This document shows, one piece after another, positions 43,980 to 53,700 of a stretch of DNA of 64,000 nucleotides (its first letter is position 1; each line of letters opens with the position of its first letter). Under the pieces are notes generated by a model. The model saw nothing but the letters and a program-made list of their open reading frames with translations, did not search any database and had not been told where the DNA came from. Source of the DNA: Streptomyces bluensis (lineage in GTDB: Bacteria; Actinomycetota; Actinomycetes; Streptomycetales; Streptomycetaceae); the NCBI RefSeq assembly GCF_014650715.1, contig NZ_BMVM01000006.1:124001-188000 (forward strand). Direction: 5' to 3'. The translations under genes were made by a program, and so were the position numbers.

Positions 43980-44018
43980 GATGAGGGCGGCAGCCGTTGC
44001 ATGGCTGCCGCCCTCATC
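43980..44018. terminator. Strong terminator at the 3' end of the first conservon
   Basis: GATGAGGGCGGCAGCC (43980-43995) pairs perfectly with GGCTGCCGCCCTCATC (44003-44018). No T tract. It separates the accessory block from the conservon. Confidence 0.8.
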
Positions 44019-44038
44019 AGATGCCCGCGAAAAGCCGA

Positions 44039-44620
44039 CTACCGCAGCCGCGCCATCAGCGCATGCTCGACCAGCGTGATCAGCGCGCTCTTCGCGTCCG
44101 CGCGGTGGCGGGCGTCCGTCGTGATGATCGGGGTGTCCGGGCCGATCTGGAGGGCTTCCCGGACCTCGTCCGGGTTGTACGGCTGCTGGCCGTCGAAGCC
44201 GTTCAGGGCGATGACGAAGGGCAGGCCGCTGTTCTCGAAGTAGTCGACCGCGGGGAAGCAGTCGGCGAGGCGGCGGGTGTCGACCAGCACGATCGCGCCG
44301 ATCGCGCCGCGGACCAGGTCGTCCCACATGAACCAGAAGCGGTCCTGGCCCGGGGTACCGAAGAGGTAAAGGATCAGGTCCTGGTCCAGGGTGATGCGTC
44401 CGAAGTCCATGGCGACCGTCGTGGTCGTCTTGTCCCCGGTGTGGGTGAGGTCGTCGATGCCTGCTGAAGCAGACGTCATGACGGCCTCGGTGCGCAGCGG
44501 GTTGATCTCCGAGACGGCGCCGACGAACGTGGTCTTGCCCACGCCGAAGCCGCCCGCCACCACGATCTTCGCGGAGGTGGTGGAGCGGGAAGGCCCTCCG
44601 CTAGAGCTTGCGAAGTCCAC
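44039..44620 (-). CDS. cvnD: Conservon GTPase CvnD (first copy)
   Basis: A 193-aa Ras-like small GTPase of the MglA/CvnD type. P-loop GGFGVGKTTF, switch II FGTPGQDRFWFMWD and a G4-like NGFD are visible; the canonical NKxD is replaced. It is the last gene of the operon and overlaps cvnC by 20 bp. In the conservon model, the membrane kinase-like CvnA, CvnB, CvnC and CvnD form a complex resembling a eukaryotic G-protein-coupled system. By position it should correspond to the S. coelicolor cvn2 set. Confidence 0.9.
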   Translation of the reverse strand: MDFASSSGGPSRSTTSAKIVVAGGFGVGKTTFVGAVSEINPLRTEAVMTSASAGIDDLTHTGDKTTTTVAMDFGRITLDQDLILYLFGTPGQDRFWFMWDDLVRGAIGAIVLVDTRRLADCFPAVDYFENSGLPFVIALNGFDGQQPYNPDEVREALQIGPDTPIITTDARHRADAKSALITLVEHALMARLR

Positions 44621-45188
44621 TGAGCACCCTTTCGAGCAATGTCACGTCTGGCTGGCCACCGGCGTTCTCGTCGCCGCCGGGCTGATGGATCGCGACCAGG
44701 CCCGCCTCCGCCAAGTCGGCGACGAGGATCCTGGCCACGCCGAGGGGGATGGTCAGCAGCGCGGAGATTTCGGCTACCGACTTGATCTCTCGGCAGAGGT
44801 TGCAGATTCGCTGATGCTCGGGCAGTTGGCCCTGCATCTGATGCGGCTGCGCGGTGGTGTGCACCAGCGCCTCGATGGCGAGCTGGTAGCGGGGCCTGGT
44901 GCGGCCGCCCGTCATGGCGTACGGGCGCACCAGAGGATTCGACGCCCCTGCGGGCGACGGCTCAGGGGTGCGGCGTTGAGGCTGCACGGGCTGGATGCGC
45001 GGCGCCGGTGGCTGGTCGTACGGCGACGGGCCCGGGCCCTGGGGGCCGGGTGGCGTGTACGGCTGGCGCTGCTGCTGGCTGCTTGGTGCGGAGGGGAAGT
45101 TGTACCGGTTCTGCTCACCCTGGCCGTAGCCCTGGCCGAAGCCGTAGGACCAGTTGCCCGAGGACGAACCGTCTGGGGGTGTTGCCAC
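44601..45188 (-). CDS. cvnC: Conservon DUF742 protein CvnC (first copy)
   Basis: A 195-aa protein. The Gly/Gln/Pro-rich first ~80 residues are probably disordered. The DUF742 winged-helix-like domain follows: VRPYAMTGGRTRPRYQLAIEALV, RICNLCREIKSVAEISALL, PLGVARILVADLAEAGLVAIH. GTG 45188 has GGAGGAGAG directly upstream. It lies 97 bp after cvnB and overlaps cvnD. It likely bridges the roadblock protein and the GTPase. Confidence 0.9.
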   Translation of the reverse strand: MATPPDGSSSGNWSYGFGQGYGQGEQNRYNFPSAPSSQQQRQPYTPPGPQGPGPSPYDQPPAPRIQPVQPQRRTPEPSPAGASNPLVRPYAMTGGRTRPRYQLAIEALVHTTAQPHQMQGQLPEHQRICNLCREIKSVAEISALLTIPLGVARILVADLAEAGLVAIHQPGGDENAGGQPDVTLLERVLSGLRKL

Positions 45189-45285
45189 TTTCTCTCCTCC
45201 TCCGACTGTGCCGGGCACCCGACGTTGTGGAAGCCGCGTCCCGAAACCTTACGGCCCCGGGACGCCAAAACGCACCGAGTGTCAG

Positions 45286-45708
45286 TTAGTTGAGCAGGCT
45301 CCCTTGGAGCTCCGCTCGCAGATCGGGCGTCAGCACCGTACCGGCACGGTCGACCAGAAGCGCCATCTCGTACCCAACGAGGCCGATGTCCGCTTCGGGA
45401 TGTGCGAGAACTGCGAGCGACGAACCGTCGGAGATGGACATGATGAAGAGGAACCCTCGCTCCATCTCCACAACCGTCTGGTTGACGCTGCCGCCCTCGA
45501 AGATGCGGGAGGCGCCCGCGGTCAGGGAGGTCAGTCCGGACGCGACGGCCGCCAGCTGGTCGGCGCGGTCACGCGGAAAACCTTCGGACATCGCCAGAAG
45601 GAGTCCGTCGGCGGAGACCACCACCGTGTGGGACACCCCCGGGGTGTTGTCCACGAAGTTGGTGATCAACCAGTTCAGGTTCTGTGCCGCCTGGCTCATC
45701 GGGCTCAC
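45286..45708 (-). CDS. cvnB: Conservon roadblock/LC7 protein CvnB (first copy)
   Basis: A 140-aa roadblock/LC7-domain protein (NLNWLITNFVDNTPGVSHTVVVSADGLLLAMS) that in conservons acts on the CvnD GTPase. GTG 45708 is preferred to ATG 45699 because GGAG lies at the right distance. The second conservon has the same geometry with TTG at 50762. The start is one base after the cvnA stop, so translation is coupled. Confidence 0.92.
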   Translation of the reverse strand: MSPMSQAAQNLNWLITNFVDNTPGVSHTVVVSADGLLLAMSEGFPRDRADQLAAVASGLTSLTAGASRIFEGGSVNQTVVEMERGFLFIMSISDGSSLAVLAHPEADIGLVGYEMALLVDRAGTVLTPDLRAELQGSLLN

Positions 45709-45709
45709 A

Positions 45710-48700
45710 CTAACGCTCCTGGTTGTAGGTGCTGTCAGGACCGAAGCCCTGGCCGTTCGTTTCACTGCCTGCCTTGCGTCCTCGCTGGACACCACGGCGC
45801 AGGTTGCTCAGCCTGCCCCGTATGTCCTCGGGGGCGCGGGAGACCTGTGGGCCTCCCTGGGGGGTCGATGCGGCGGCACCCTCGACCAGGTTGGCCTTGG
45901 GTACCCGCAGCGGCAGGCCGGAGGCGGTCACCCCGCCCGCCCTGGGCTTCCGGAGCTGCGAGGCCTGCTGCCACCGTTCGTCGTTCTGGGACTGCCAGTC
46001 GCCGCCCGGCTCCGTTGCCGCCGACGGTTCCTGTGCCACGCGCTGGGGGGCGCCTGTGCCGTTCGCGGGGGCTCCGCGGCGGGGCAGCCCGGCGTCGGTC
46101 AGCTCGTGGACGGCGGAGGGGGCCGGTCCCGGACGGTCGAAGCCTACGCGGTCCGGCTCCTTCACGTCATCGGCCTGCGTGGATTCCGGTTCCGGAGCGT
46201 ACTCGGACGCGTACGGGCTCTGGTAGCCGGCCTGCTGCGGCCAGTCATCCTGATAGGAGGGCGCGTCGAAGGACGGGAACGACTCCGGGGCGGGGCTGTG
46301 CGCCGTTGGCTGCTGCTGGGCCGGCTCCGGATAACTCGGCTCGGGGTAGCCGTCGTTCGACGTGAAGGCTTCCCCTCCCTGCGGTACGCCACCGAGCGGC
46401 GGGAAGTACTTCTTCTCGTACGGCGACTGCTGGGGCTGCTCGTACGCGGTCTGCTGGTCGTAACCGGTCGGCTGGTCCGGGAACGCGGTCCGGCCGGTGT
46501 CGTACGACGGCTGCGTCGGGGCCTGGAAGTCGTCGCCGTACCGGGGCGGCTCGATGCCCTCCGGACGGTCGTCGCCGTGCGTCTGGGCCTCCAGGGCCGC
46601 ACGGCGCTCCTCACGCATCAGGGAGCGGCCGACGGGGTCCAGGTCGCGCAGGTCGTCCGGGACGTCGAGGTAGCGGCTGTCGTCGAAGCCGAGCTCGGCC
46701 GCGGTGCGCATCGACTCGGGGGACGGGGACTGGAGGGACTGCTCCGGCATGATCTGCGAGACGGTGAACTCCTCGCGGTGCTGCTGCTCGCCACCGCCAC
46801 CGTGGGTGATGACGTCGGGGAGCATGACCAGCGAGGTCGTACCGGCCTGTTCGCCCGAGGGGCGCAGCTGGACGCGGATGCCGTGCCGGTCGGAGAGGCG
46901 GCCGACCACGAACAGGCCCATGCGCTGGGAGATCGCGGCGTCCACGGTCGGCGGGTTGGCCAGCTTGTGGTTGATGTCCGCGAAGTCCTCGGCGGTGAGG
47001 CCGATGCCCTTGTCGTGGATCTCGATCATGACCCGACCGTCGGGGAGACGGGTGGCGGTCACACGAACCTTGGTCTGCGGGGAGGAGAACGTCGTGGCGT
47101 TCTCCAGGAGCTCGGCCAGCAGGTGCACGAGGTCGGTGACCGCACGGCCGTGGATCTCCGCCTCCGGGACACCGGACAGCTCGATGCGCTCGTACTGCTC
47201 CACCTCGGAGGTGGCGGCGCGCAGTACGTCGACCAGCGGGACCGGCTGGTCCCAGCGGCGGCCGGGCTCCTCGCCGGCGAGGACGAGGAGGTTCTCGCCG
47301 TTGCGGCGCATACGGGTCGCCAGGTGGTCCAGCTTGAAGAGGTTCTCCAGCTGGTCCGGGTCGGCCTCGTTGTTCTCCAGGTCGGTGATCAGGGTCAGCT
47401 GGCCCTCGATCAGCGACTGGTTGCGGCGCGAGAGGTTGGTGAAGATGGCGTTGATGTTGCCCCGCAGGAGGGCCTGTTCGGAGGCGAGCCGGATGGCCTC
47501 GCGGTGAACCTGGTCGAAGGCGCGGGCGACCTCGCCGATCTCGTCCGTGGAGGTGATCGGGATGGGCACGACCCGGGTGTTGACGCGGCCGGGTTCGGCG
47601 CGCGAGAGCTGGTCGACCAGCATCGGCAGCCGCTGCTCGGCGACCCCGAAGGCGGCGTTGCGCAGCTGGCGCATCGAGCGGCTCATCTGGCGGGCCATGA
47701 GCGAGGCGAGGATGAACGCGGCGAGCAGGGCGAGGATGACGACGGCGCCGTTGATGTAGGCGTTGCGCTGGGCGTTCGAGGCGATCTGGCCCGCGTCGGC
47801 CACGGCGCGGTTGATCATCTCGGTCTCCACCTCGCTGTAGCCCTCGAACTTGAGGGTGGAGGCGGCCATCCAGGTGGAGGGGGTGATGCCCTGGTCCGCG
47901 AGCTGGGCGGGCGTCTGGCCGCTGCCGATCGCCTGAATCATCTTGGTCATCGAGGGCGGGGCGACCACGGTCTTGCCCTCGGCCTGGGCCTGCTGCGCGG
48001 CCTCGGCCAGCTGCTTCTTGCCGTCCTCGGTCTTCTGGTCCATGACCTGCTTGAGGCGGGCGCCATCCTGTTCGGTGCCGCCGGAAACGTACTCCTGGAC
48101 GGCGATGTTCTCCAGGTACGCGTACGAGGTGAAGGCGGTGAGCTGCTGCCTGAGGACCGTCTCGTCGGTGCTGGGCTTGACCAGCAGGTGAGTGCCGATG
48201 GAGCGCTGGAGCGAGGCGGCGCTCTTGGAGAGCGCGATCGCGTAGACCGTGCGGCCGTAGGCCGTGATGTTCCCCGTGCCGAGTCCGAGTTCGTTCGAGA
48301 ACTCCATCAGCAGGCGCAGGACCTCGACGTAGCCCTCTTCGGTCTTCGTCGGGTCCATCGAGCGCGTGTAGGCCGCCTGCCGGATCTGCTCCAGCCCGGG
48401 CTCCGCCTCCTCGACCAGCCTGAGGCGGCGCTCCAGCCCCGGCTCGGCGGGCATTCCGACGACTTCCCTGTGGAAGGCGTCGGCCTTCTCGTCGGTGAAG
48501 TCACGGGCCTGCTGGACGGTCTCGTTGTTCCGGTCGCCCGACAGCAGCGGCTGCGCCGACATGTCACGTTCGTTGATGATCGCTGTGGCGTACTCCTCCG
48601 AGGCCGCCACGATCTGCGCGACCTTCTCGGCGTCCTTCGCCTCCTGCCACGTGTCGATCGAGCCCTTCACCTGGAAGCCGCCCATGACCAGGCCGACCAC

Positions 48701-48889
48701 CACGGGTATGAGCAGGATCGCGTTCAGGCGCGTGGGTACCCGCCAGTTGCGGGGAGAGAGCCGGCTGCCGCTCGGCGGGGGCGTGACCGTCGACTCCGAG
48801 CTGGACCCCTGTGCAGGTGTCGCCCCGCGCGGCGGCGGGGTGAAGTTGCCCCGCGCCGACGGCTCGGGACTGCGCTTGCTTCGCCTCAC
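45710..48889 (-). CDS. cvnA: Conservon sensor histidine-kinase-like CvnA (first copy)
   Basis: A 1059-aa membrane sensor. TM1 lies near 60-80. A large extracellular nitrate-sensing-like (NIT) domain contains NERDMSAQPL. TM2 is near 375-395, then a HAMP segment and a HATPase domain with N-box AELLENATTFSSPQ (~597) and a G-box ending in MIEIHDKGIGL. The ~350-residue C-terminal tail is rich in Pro, Gln, Tyr and Glu. GTG 48889 is supported by an AGAGG 11 nt upstream, exactly as in the paralogue. It probably regulates CvnB-D rather than a classical response regulator, none of which is nearby. Confidence 0.9.
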   Translation of the reverse strand: MRRSKRSPEPSARGNFTPPPRGATPAQGSSSESTVTPPPSGSRLSPRNWRVPTRLNAILLIPVVVGLVMGGFQVKGSIDTWQEAKDAEKVAQIVAASEEYATAIINERDMSAQPLLSGDRNNETVQQARDFTDEKADAFHREVVGMPAEPGLERRLRLVEEAEPGLEQIRQAAYTRSMDPTKTEEGYVEVLRLLMEFSNELGLGTGNITAYGRTVYAIALSKSAASLQRSIGTHLLVKPSTDETVLRQQLTAFTSYAYLENIAVQEYVSGGTEQDGARLKQVMDQKTEDGKKQLAEAAQQAQAEGKTVVAPPSMTKMIQAIGSGQTPAQLADQGITPSTWMAASTLKFEGYSEVETEMINRAVADAGQIASNAQRNAYINGAVVILALLAAFILASLMARQMSRSMRQLRNAAFGVAEQRLPMLVDQLSRAEPGRVNTRVVPIPITSTDEIGEVARAFDQVHREAIRLASEQALLRGNINAIFTNLSRRNQSLIEGQLTLITDLENNEADPDQLENLFKLDHLATRMRRNGENLLVLAGEEPGRRWDQPVPLVDVLRAATSEVEQYERIELSGVPEAEIHGRAVTDLVHLLAELLENATTFSSPQTKVRVTATRLPDGRVMIEIHDKGIGLTAEDFADINHKLANPPTVDAAISQRMGLFVVGRLSDRHGIRVQLRPSGEQAGTTSLVMLPDVITHGGGGEQQHREEFTVSQIMPEQSLQSPSPESMRTAAELGFDDSRYLDVPDDLRDLDPVGRSLMREERRAALEAQTHGDDRPEGIEPPRYGDDFQAPTQPSYDTGRTAFPDQPTGYDQQTAYEQPQQSPYEKKYFPPLGGVPQGGEAFTSNDGYPEPSYPEPAQQQPTAHSPAPESFPSFDAPSYQDDWPQQAGYQSPYASEYAPEPESTQADDVKEPDRVGFDRPGPAPSAVHELTDAGLPRRGAPANGTGAPQRVAQEPSAATEPGGDWQSQNDERWQQASQLRKPRAGGVTASGLPLRVPKANLVEGAAASTPQGGPQVSRAPEDIRGRLSNLRRGVQRGRKAGSETNGQGFGPDSTYNQER

Positions 48890-49275
48890 TCGACCAACAA
48901 CCTCTCGGCGCCGGCACCTACGTCGTGCCGCGGGTGACTCCAAAGCCCTGTTACGTCTTTGACTATTGGGCAGTTCAGGCATTCCAGCACGTCAGCTCGC
49001 ACAGTTCCAAACACCTGGAAGCGACGATTCCGCGTGATGTAAGTCCTAGATAAAACGGTCATAACGAGCGAGCCACGGCAAAAAGCGGGCCCATGGTGGA
49101 CGCAGCGACACCGGTCGACCGCGACGCGTGGCCGTACCACCCTATTTCTCTGTCGAAACGTTATGAACACCGAAGCCGACCGTGTCAAACGACACAGCCG
49201 GCCCCGGCGTATCTACGACAACTGCCGTAGGAGGCTGTCGACTTGAGTGCGCTTCGGGTACTGGTCGGTGCGCGG
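48890..49275 (-). promoter_or_regulatory. Region between the two conservons
   Basis: A 386-bp gap that must hold the promoter of the first cvnA gene and the terminator of the second operon. No clear -10/-35 pair, strong hairpin or small gene is visible to me. Confidence 0.35.
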
Positions 49276-49851
49276 CTACCGCAGCCGGGCCATGAGCGCG
49301 TGCTCGACCAGGGTGATCAGGGCCGACTTCGCGTCCGCGCGGTGGCGGGCGTCCGTCGTGATGATCGGGGCGTCCGGGCCGATCTGCAGCGCCTCGCGGA
49401 CCTCCTCGGGCGTGTACGGCTGGTGCCCGTCGAATCCGTTGAGCGCGATGACGAAGGGCAGTCCGCTGTTCTCGAAGTAGTCGACCGCGGGGAAGCAGTC
49501 GGCGAGACGGCGGGTGTCGACGAGGACGACGGCACCGATCGCGCCGCGGACCAGGTCGTCCCACATGAACCAGAAGCGGTCCTGGCCGGGTGTACCGAAG
49601 AGGTACAGGATCAGGTCCTGGTCCAGGGTGATGCGCCCGAAGTCCATGGCCACCGTGGTGGTGGTCTTGTCCCCGGTGTGGGTGAGGTCGTCGATGCCCG
49701 CGCTCGCGGACGTCATCACGGCCTCGGTACGCAGCGGGTTGATCTCCGACACGGCGCCCACGAACGTGGTCTTGCCCACGCCGAAGCCGCCCGCCACCAC
49801 GATCTTCGCGGAGGTGGTCGCCCGGCCCGCGTCAGAGCTTGCGAAGTCCAC
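49276..49851 (-). CDS. cvnD: Conservon GTPase CvnD (second copy)
   Basis: A 191-aa paralogue of the GTPase at 44039. Apart from the first ~15 residues and a few substitutions near the C-terminus the two proteins are almost identical, including GGFGVGKTTF, FGTPGQDRFWFMWD and NGFD. It overlaps cvnC by 20 bp, as in the other copy. By position it corresponds to the S. coelicolor cvn1 set, from memory. Confidence 0.9.
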   Translation of the reverse strand: MDFASSDAGRATTSAKIVVAGGFGVGKTTFVGAVSEINPLRTEAVMTSASAGIDDLTHTGDKTTTTVAMDFGRITLDQDLILYLFGTPGQDRFWFMWDDLVRGAIGAVVLVDTRRLADCFPAVDYFENSGLPFVIALNGFDGHQPYTPEEVREALQIGPDAPIITTDARHRADAKSALITLVEHALMARLR

Positions 49852-50230
49852 TGAGCACCCTTTCGAGCAGTGTCACGTCCGGTGCGCCGCCGGCGTTCTC
49901 GTCGCCGCCGGGCTGGTGGATCGCGACGAGTCCGGCCTCGGCGAGGTCCGCGACAAGGATCCGTGCCACACCGAGCGGCATGGACAGCAGGGCCGACACC
50001 TCGGCCACGGACTTCACCTCACGGCACAGGTGACAGATCCGCTGGTGCTCGGGGAGCAGGCCCATGAGCGCTGCCGGGTCGGCCGTGGTGCTGATCAGCG
50101 CCTCGATGGCGAGCTGGTAGCGCGGCCGCGTCCGGCCGCCGGTCATCGCGTACGGCCGTACCAGCGGCTGGTCGCCCTCGTCCCCGTACGACGCTGCGTA
50201 CGGATCAGATGAGGCGGTGGGCGGGGTCAT
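49832..50230 (-). CDS. cvnC: Conservon DUF742 protein CvnC (second copy)
   Basis: A 132-aa DUF742 protein, shorter than its paralogue because the disordered N-terminal extension is only about 25 residues. VRPYAMTGGRTRPRYQLAIEAL, RICHLCREVKSVAEVSALL and the C-terminal DVTLLERVLSGLRKL are shared. ATG 50230 follows GGAGGATCC. It is separated from cvnB by 109 bp. Confidence 0.9.
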   Translation of the reverse strand: MTPPTASSDPYAASYGDEGDQPLVRPYAMTGGRTRPRYQLAIEALISTTADPAALMGLLPEHQRICHLCREVKSVAEVSALLSMPLGVARILVADLAEAGLVAIHQPGGDENAGGAPDVTLLERVLSGLRKL

Positions 50231-50339
50231 GGATCCTCCGGGCGGGACAGCAAGTCGGTCAGTCGAGCCGTCTGAGGGGGCCGGTGGGGGGACTGATGGC
50301 GGCCGGACGGTTTGTGGTTGTGGAGCAGGGGGGTGGGGT

Positions 50340-50762
50340 CTAGTTGAGCAGGCTGCCCTGCAGTTCGGCACGCAGGTCGGGCGTGAGTACCGCGCCCGCC
50401 CGGTCGACGAGCAGTGCCATCTCGTAGCCGACGAGGCCGATGTCGCACTCCGGGTGGGAGAGCACCGCCAGTGACGATCCGTCCGAGATGGACATCAGGA
50501 AGAGGAAGCCGCGTTCCATCTCCACCACCGTCTGGGCCACGGTCCCGCCCTCGAAGATCCGGGAGGCTCCGGACGTGAGCGAGGTGAGACCCGAGGCGAC
50601 GGCCGCGAGCTGGTCGGCACGGTCCCGGGGGAAGCCTTCGGACATCGCCAGAAGGAGTCCGTCGGCGGACACGACGACGGTGTGGGACACCCCGGGGGTG
50701 TTGTCCACGAAGTTGGTGATCAACCAGTTGAGGTTCTGTGCCGCCTGGCTCATCTGGCTCAA
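50340..50762 (-). CDS. cvnB: Conservon roadblock/LC7 protein CvnB (second copy)
   Basis: A 140-aa roadblock protein nearly identical to the copy at 45286 (NLNWLITNFVDNTPGVSHTVVV; few substitutions such as AGASRIFEGGSVNQ to SGASRIFEGGTVAQ). TTG 50762 directly abuts the cvnA stop (TAG at 50763-50765) and has GGAG upstream within the cvnA end, so translation is coupled. Confidence 0.92.
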   Translation of the reverse strand: MSQMSQAAQNLNWLITNFVDNTPGVSHTVVVSADGLLLAMSEGFPRDRADQLAAVASGLTSLTSGASRIFEGGTVAQTVVEMERGFLFLMSISDGSSLAVLSHPECDIGLVGYEMALLVDRAGAVLTPDLRAELQGSLLN

Positions 50763-53700
50763 CTAACGCTCCTGCTGGTGAGTGGGGCTCGGGAAGCTGC
50801 CGGTCTGGCCGGTACCGGCCTGGCGACCCTGGGCGATGCCCCGACGGAGATTGGTCAGCCGGCCGCGTACGTCATCGGGCGCACGCGAGACCTGCGGACC
50901 GCTTTGATGCTGTTGCTGCTGAGCCGTGCCCGGCACGAGGTTCGCGCGCGGGACCCGGCGCGGCAGGCCGGAGGTGGTGACTCCGCCCGCCGACGGCTGA
51001 CGGACGCGCTCGGCCTGACGGACCAGCTCGTCGTTGGGGGTGGCGCGCCAGCCGGAGTCGGCGGGACTGCCGGAACCGCCCAGGCCCGCCGGGCCGGCCG
51101 GGCGCCGGTCGGCCGCGGGGGACTGCGACGGCGTGGAGCCGTTGCCCGGACCACTGCCGTTGCCCGGACCGTTGCCGGTGCTCGGAGCGTTGCCGTTGCC
51201 CGGCCGGGAAGGCGGACCGCCGTGGAACCAGTTGGTCTCCAGCGCCTCGTACAGCGGTGTGCGGCCGTCACCGGGGTTCGGCGCGGGCGGCAGGGCCTCG
51301 GGCTCCTGCTGCCGCTGCGGAGGCACCGGCGGGCGCTGCTGCATGGCGGGCCGGGGCGCGCCGAAGTCGGCGCCGCCGCCCATCTGGGGACGTTCGAACT
51401 GGCCCGTGGACGAGGGGTCCTGGCGGTCTCCGTAGCCGGGAGCCTCGAACCGGCCCGTGCCTGCGTCATGGTAGCCGGGCGCCGTGAACTTGCCCGTGTC
51501 CTGCGGGTTCCCGCGCTCCGGCGCCGGGTAGCGGTCCCCGGCCGCGGACGGGCCGGCGCCGCCGAACACATCGGAGCGGACGAACTGCCCCGTACCGTTC
51601 TGCGGCAGGTCGGGCCGCGGCGCGTCGAAGTCGGGACGCTGGAACTCGGAGGTGACGGCGGGACCCTCACGGTCGTCGATCCGGGGCATCTCCTCGGTCG
51701 AGCCCGGGCCCTGACGGTCGTCGAAGCGCGGCATGCGATCCGTGGAGAACGCCCCGGACGCGGTGTCCGGCTCCTCGTGCCCGCGCGGCGCGTCCAGCGA
51801 GGCGCGCGGCACCGGCGGCTGCGCGTTCTCGTCGCTCCAGCTCGGCGTGCGCGGCTGCGGGTTGCCGCCGGGCAGCTCGGCGCGCGGACCACCGCGCCCG
51901 GGCAGCTGCGGCCGGCGCCTGCCGGAACGTTCCTTGGGCTGCTGCTGCGGCGGCGGCGGTACGGCACCGGAGCCGCGCTCCGCCGAGGGGCCGCCCTCGC
52001 GGAAGGCGCCCTGACGCGACGCGCTGAAGCCGTTGTCGCCGAGCGGGCCGCCCGGAGGACGCAGGCCCGAGCCGCCGCCCGCGAAACCGCCCTGGCGCCC
52101 GGAGGAATCGTCGAAGAAGTTCTGCGGCCCACCGGTACCGGCGGCCTGCAGGCCCTGCGGGGCGCCCGGCGCCTGACCGCCGAAGAACCCACCGGCACCC
52201 GCGCCGGCCGGCGCCGGGGGAGCACCCTGCGGACCGCGCGGTCCACCGGGCCCGCCCGGACGGCTGTCCTGGTCGCTGCCGGGCAGCGCGGCCCGCGGGC
52301 CCTGTCCGGCGCCCACCTGCCCGCGCTGCGGAGCGGCACCGAGCCGGCCGCCGGGAACGCCCGCGCCCGGCTGGTTGCCCCGGCGGGCGGCGGCCGCACC
52401 GGCCGAGGCCTGCGCGGCGGCGGGACCACCGGAGGGGACGCCCGGCTGGCCGGGCTTGCCCGGAGTGGGCTTCTTTCCGCCCTGGGCGACATCGACCGGC
52501 AGCATGACCAGCGCGGTCGTACCGCCGGAGTCGGACGGGCGCAGCTGGATGCGGATGCCGTGGCGCTGCGAGAGGCGGCCGACCACGAACAGACCCATGC
52601 GGCGGGAGACGGAGACGTCCACGGTGGGCGGCGAGGCGAGCCGCTCGTTGATGGCCGCGAGGTCCTCGGGGGACAGACCGATACCGGTGTCGTGGATCTC
52701 GATCAGCACGCGGCCGTCGGGCAGCGCGTGACCGGTGACCTTGACCTTGGTCTGCGGGGAGGAGAACGAGGTGGCGTTCTCCAGCAGCTCGGCGAGCAGG
52801 TGCACGAGGTCGTTGACGACCCGGCCCGCAACCTCGGTGGAGGGTACGGCCGCCAGTTCGATGCGCTCGTACTGCTCCACCTCGGACGCGGCGGCGCGGA
52901 GCACGTCGACCAGCGGGACCGGGCGGGTCCAGCGGCGGCCGGGCTCCTCACCGGCGAGAACGAGGAGGTTCTCACCGTTACGGCGCATGCGGGTGGCGAG
53001 GTGGTCGAGCTTGAACAGCGAGGACAGCTGGTCCGGGTCGGCCTCGCGGGACTCCAGTTCGGAGATCAGCGACAGCTGGCGCTGGATCAGACCCTGGGAG
53101 CGGCGCGAGAGGTTGGTGAACATCGCGTTGACGTTGCCCCGCAGGAGGGCCTGCTCGGCGGCGAGGCGGACCGCCTCGCGGTGCACGTCGTCGAAGGCCG
53201 CGGCCACCTGGCCGATCTCGTCCTTCGAGTGCAGGCCGACCGTCTCCACGGACGTGTCGACGTCCTGCGGGTCGGACTCGGACAGCTGCTTGACCAGCTC
53301 GGGCAGCCGGTCCTGGGCGACCTTGGTCGCGGTGTCCTGCAGCCGGCGCAGCGAGCGGATCATGGAGCGGGCCACGACGAAGGCGCCGACGAGGGAGATA
53401 CCGAGGACGAGCAGGATCAGCGCACCGGAGATGATCGCCTCGCGCTCGGACTCGCTCCGCAGCTGGCGGGCGGTCTGCTCCATCTCCTCCAGGAGCGAGC
53501 CCTCGATCTTCTTCATCTGCTCGATCTTGACCGAGTCGTCGTCGATCCAGTCCCGGTACGAGCGCTTGTCCAGCGAGCGCAGACCGTTCCGGTTGTCCAG
53601 TACGCGCTTGGCGTACTCGTCGACCGCCTTGATGGTCGGGCTGCCGTCGCTGATCGGCTTCATCAGCTCCTCGGCGCGGTCCCGGCCGTAGATGTTGCCG

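Noticed and set aside
45290..48937. Long plus-strand frame antisense to the first cvnA (and a similar one at 50682-54623)
   Set aside because: Shadow of the conservon sensor genes; low-complexity Arg/Val/Leu composition and no start signals.
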